Below are positions 61,158-64,000 of a DNA stretch of 64,000 bases, piece after piece. Every line of letters begins with the position of its first letter. Position 1 is the stretch's first letter. Origin of the DNA: Vanessa cardui (taxonomy: Eukaryota > Arthropoda > Insecta > Lepidoptera > Nymphalidae); NCBI RefSeq assembly GCF_905220365.1, contig NC_061124.1:8620501-8684500 (forward strand). Reading direction: 5' to 3'. The position numbers and the translations under genes were made by a program. The notes beneath the pieces are model-generated. The model was not told where the DNA came from. It did no database searches and saw nothing but the letters and a program-made list of their open reading frames with translations.

Positions 61158-61405
61158 TTATGGTACAAGTTGGCGGCCGAGCATATGGGCCACCTGATGG
61201 TAAGTGGTCACCGTCACCCATAGACAATGACAATGTAAGAAATATTAACTATTCTTTACATCGTCAATGTGCCACCAACCTTGGGAACTAAGATGTTATG
61301 TCCCTTGTGCCTGTAGTTACACTGGCTCACTCACCGTTCAAACCGGAACACAACAATACTGAGTACTGTTATTTGGCGGAAGAATAACTGATGAGTGGGT
61401 GGTAT
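61158..61405 (+). repeat. Family B element
   Basis: 'tatggtacaagttggcggcc' to 'gaataactgatgagtgggtg'. Truncated at its 3' end, where the 'gggcttgcacaaagcc' block is missing. Confidence 0.85.
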
Positions 61406-61429
61406 GATGTAGTCAACGATACAAGTAAA

Positions 61430-61575
61430 AAAAATCTATATTTTATTCTAGCAGGCTTCAAAGCACTATTGAATGACCATGTTATAGTGAATTAAATATA
61501 AAAGCACCGGTTCCGGAAGATTGTACCGAGAACAACCAACAAGAAACTCTTTAGTTACTCTTTTCCATCATGACC
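61430..61575 (-). repeat. Family F repeat (antisense)
   Basis: 'atattttattctagcaggct', 'tcaaagcactattgaatgac', 'aagcaccggttccggaagat', 'tgtaccgagaacaaccaaca', 'agaaactctttagttactct'. Confidence 0.6.
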
Positions 61576-62185
61576 TAAAATCTAAAAATAAATGGTTAAT
61601 TTATTAAAGTATTATCAATTGAAATATTTTTTTATGCAAATTATATACATTTAACATTTTAATTTAGGGCAGTTGCTCAGTAGTTAAATTAATAAATATT
61701 CGAAACTCATAATATATTCTAACAAGGAACTACACGACTGAAAAATCATGGATTAGTTAACGTGTCATGTAGTAGTCGATATCATAACACATTAAGGAAA
61801 ACGATAGAACGGAATACAGCATAGGTTGTTTCAATTGTATTTTAAACGGGAATTACCTTTACGAGTATACGTAATCAATAAAACGAATACTAGTTATATA
61901 TCTGTGTAGTTCGTGATAGGCTGATAATTATGTCCTCGCTAATTTTGACTTTAACTTTTCTTAATGAAGACAAACCGCTCGAGAGCTTATTATACTGCTT
62001 AAAAACAGATGCACTCTTTTCCCATAAAACGACAACAAAAACAAGGTATTTCAAGCTTAACAAAGTTAGACGAGATAGCCGAGATGTACCTACTGAATAT
62101 AATACGAGAATGGTATACAAGGTCGAAAGGTCGAGAATTCAAATGGATACCGCTGAGTATCTTTAGTAGTTTGTGTTTTAGATTC

Positions 62186-62491
62186 AAGTCGAGATGGTCC
62201 AGTGGTTAGAACGCGTGCATCTTAACCGATGATTGCGGGTTCAAACTCAGGCAAGCACCGCTGATTCATGTGCTTAATTTGTCTTAATAATTCATCTCGT
62301 GCTCAGCGGTGAAGGAAAACATCGTGAGGAAACCTGCATGTGACAAATTTCATAGAAATTCTGCCACATGTGAATTCCACCAACCCGCATTGGAACAGCG
62401 TGGTGGAATAGTTCCAAGCCTTCTCCTCAAAGGGAGAGGAGGCCTTTGGCCCAGCAGTGGGAATTTAAAGTCTGTTGTTGTTGTTGTTTTA
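62186..62491 (+). repeat. tRNA-derived SINE, family A, complete
   Basis: Head 'aagtcgagatggtccagtgg', B box 'ggttcaaactcaggcaag', tail 'gggaatttaaagtctgttg' plus (TTG)n. Single changes in the B box region. Confidence 0.92.
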
Positions 62492-63749
62492 AATTCACCT
62501 CGTGCTACGCGTTAACTAAAGAAGAATGTACCCACATCAATCAAAAACTCTAATCCTAATTTAATATTAATATTCACACATTTATCACACATATTTATTA
62601 ATATTCACACAAAGTTATAATATCAAAGACAATCCCCCCCTCCTCCTTTAGAATACATTAATTGCAATAATGCTTGTAAGTACCGTGCAAAAACCTTATC
62701 ATTTATAGTTATCAACTTTACCGAGTCAATTACAAAAAGAGCTGTACAATTTATATAAAAACTAAATTACAGACGGCACAAACAATCTAATTTACATAAG
62801 AATCGTATTTAAAACGTACAATTCCATCAAATTGTTGACACGAGTGCAGGAATACTAGTGAGAACTTTCAATTCAACGATTTAGTTTTTGTGTACATTAC
62901 ATATAATTATACATGCATTCGTTTGTAGAATACATTTAAATAAAATGTGTGTTCCAATGCATAAAATTTACAAAAATTATACATGGTGTTTTATTTCATA
63001 CATAATGTAAGGTCGAATGTATTTACATCAAAACTAATTATTTCTTTGAGTTTTATGAGCAAAGTATTCATTTTGGAACTTATTTGTATACCTTTAGTTA
63101 ACCCTTATGACCTTTTGAATTCATATGTATTCAATATTAAACATTACTATTAATCAACAGCTGACCGATAAAAAATGGCGAAGAAAAATAAATAAACAAT
63201 TTAATTTTTAAAAGATCAACCAGATCTGCACTTGTTTCTAAAAAAAATCGACAATGCAATAAAAATATAGATTAATAATTGCTTTGACAAGCGACTTCCT
63301 TATATCGTTGTTATTTAATTCGCTTAATGTCTATGAAAGAATTACTACGAATGTAATTATCGAAGGTATTTTCCTAACGCTGTTATATGTAAAGCTGTTA
63401 CCATGCTAGTTATTACAATATGTCTAATGCACGTCACGTAGTGACAACGTATTCAAACAGTGAGAATAATGATAGGTAAGTCGAATCAAGTGTAGCCGAA
63501 AATCATTCACATTTATTTTTATGGAGGTAGAAGCAAAAATAATATGTTCTCCTGACCTATTTTCGAACACTACGGCTAAATATATCTACGTAAAACATAG
63601 ATAGATTTATGTGTAAACGCAGATGTGTACTATCGCCTATCTCCCATAATCTCGCAACGGTCGGATATTACTAACTGCCTAGATCTAGAATTTTTCTACG
63701 AATTTCCTACCATTAATCTATACATATCATAAAATTGGAGCGTCTGTTT

Positions 63750-64000
63750 GTAATATTAAAATAGCCCTTTTTACTCAATTCATATGTATGTATACACGGT
63801 ACAAATACCAAAATGTCATTTATTACAATTATTGTCTGTCTGTCTGTTTGTTCCGGCTACTCTCTGAAACGGCTGGGACTATTTTGACGGGACTTTCACT
63901 GGCAGATAACTGATACAATAAGGAGTAACTTAGGCTACAATAATATTTTATTTTGTTAAATTCAAACGCGTTCAAGGTCACGAGCAGAGCTAGTTAAATA
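63750..64000 (+). repeat. Family G-like repeat running to the window edge
   Basis: 'attattgtctgtctgtctgt', 'ctctgaaacggctgggacta', 'ttttgacgggactttcactg', 'caaggtcacgagcagagcta'. Continues beyond the window. Confidence 0.5.

Larger units (their letters stand above)
58222..64000. other. Upstream intron or 5' region of the ABCC gene
   Basis: No ABCC N-terminal exon could be recognised on the - strand, so this is probably one large intron. Repeats: family F at 59427-59560 and 61430-61575, family B at 61158-61405, SINE A at 62186-62491, family G at 63750-64000. An unexplained + strand frame lies at 58779-59066. Confidence 0.6.

Overview
The window is nuclear DNA of a butterfly or moth. It is AT-rich and intron-rich and is full of short interspersed repeats of the lepidopteran tRNA-derived SINE type. 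Foldback/MITE elements and 5'-truncated non-LTR retrotransposons are also present. Assigning it to Lepidoptera rests on the repeat types and gene structure and is an inference; no species can be named.

Two multi-exon host genes are supported, arranged tail to tail. (1) On the + strand, nine phase-consistent exons (19165-27217) encode the C-terminal ~415 residues of a receptor. It has two immunoglobulin-type segments, one membrane span, an arginine-rich juxtamembrane stretch and a cytoplasmic TIR domain that aligns by eye with the IL-1 receptor type of TIR rather than with Toll. Box 1 and the box-3 FW motif are present, but the box-2 RD/PG motif is missing. Its 5' exons are not resolved. A GC-rich candidate exon lies at 7553-7673 and a signal-peptide-like start at 4880. 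(2) On the - strand, 22 well-joined exons (58221 down to 30944), plus a likely short terminal exon or exons near 30309-30525, encode about 1,280 residues of an ABCC-type transporter of the MRP4/ABCC4 kind. Both membrane domains and both nucleotide-binding domains have intact motifs. Only the N-terminal ~100 residues are missing, probably upstream of the window or in unrecognised small exons.

Layout. 1-19.1 kb: AT-rich, little that is clearly genic (5' intron or intergenic of the receptor gene). 19.2-28.4 kb: receptor gene and 3' UTR. 28.4-30.3 kb: short convergent spacer with a tRNA-derived SINE. 30.3-58.2 kb: transporter gene. Its introns carry SINEs, two kinds of foldback/MITE elements, two truncated LINEs, a 14-copy 58-bp minisatellite and a triplicated ~115-bp block. 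58.2-64 kb: 5' intron or upstream region with more repeats.

The two genes have no evident joint pathway. The receptor would act in TIR/IL-1R-like signalling at the cell surface, and the transporter would export organic anions or conjugates. Points most worth a second look are the IL-1R-like Ig-TIR receptor in an insect, its divergent box 2, a duplicated exon end with splice donor inside it, a GC-AG intron in the transporter, SINEs sitting within ~30 nt of splice acceptors, and a MITE bounded by an additional perfect 38-bp inverted repeat.
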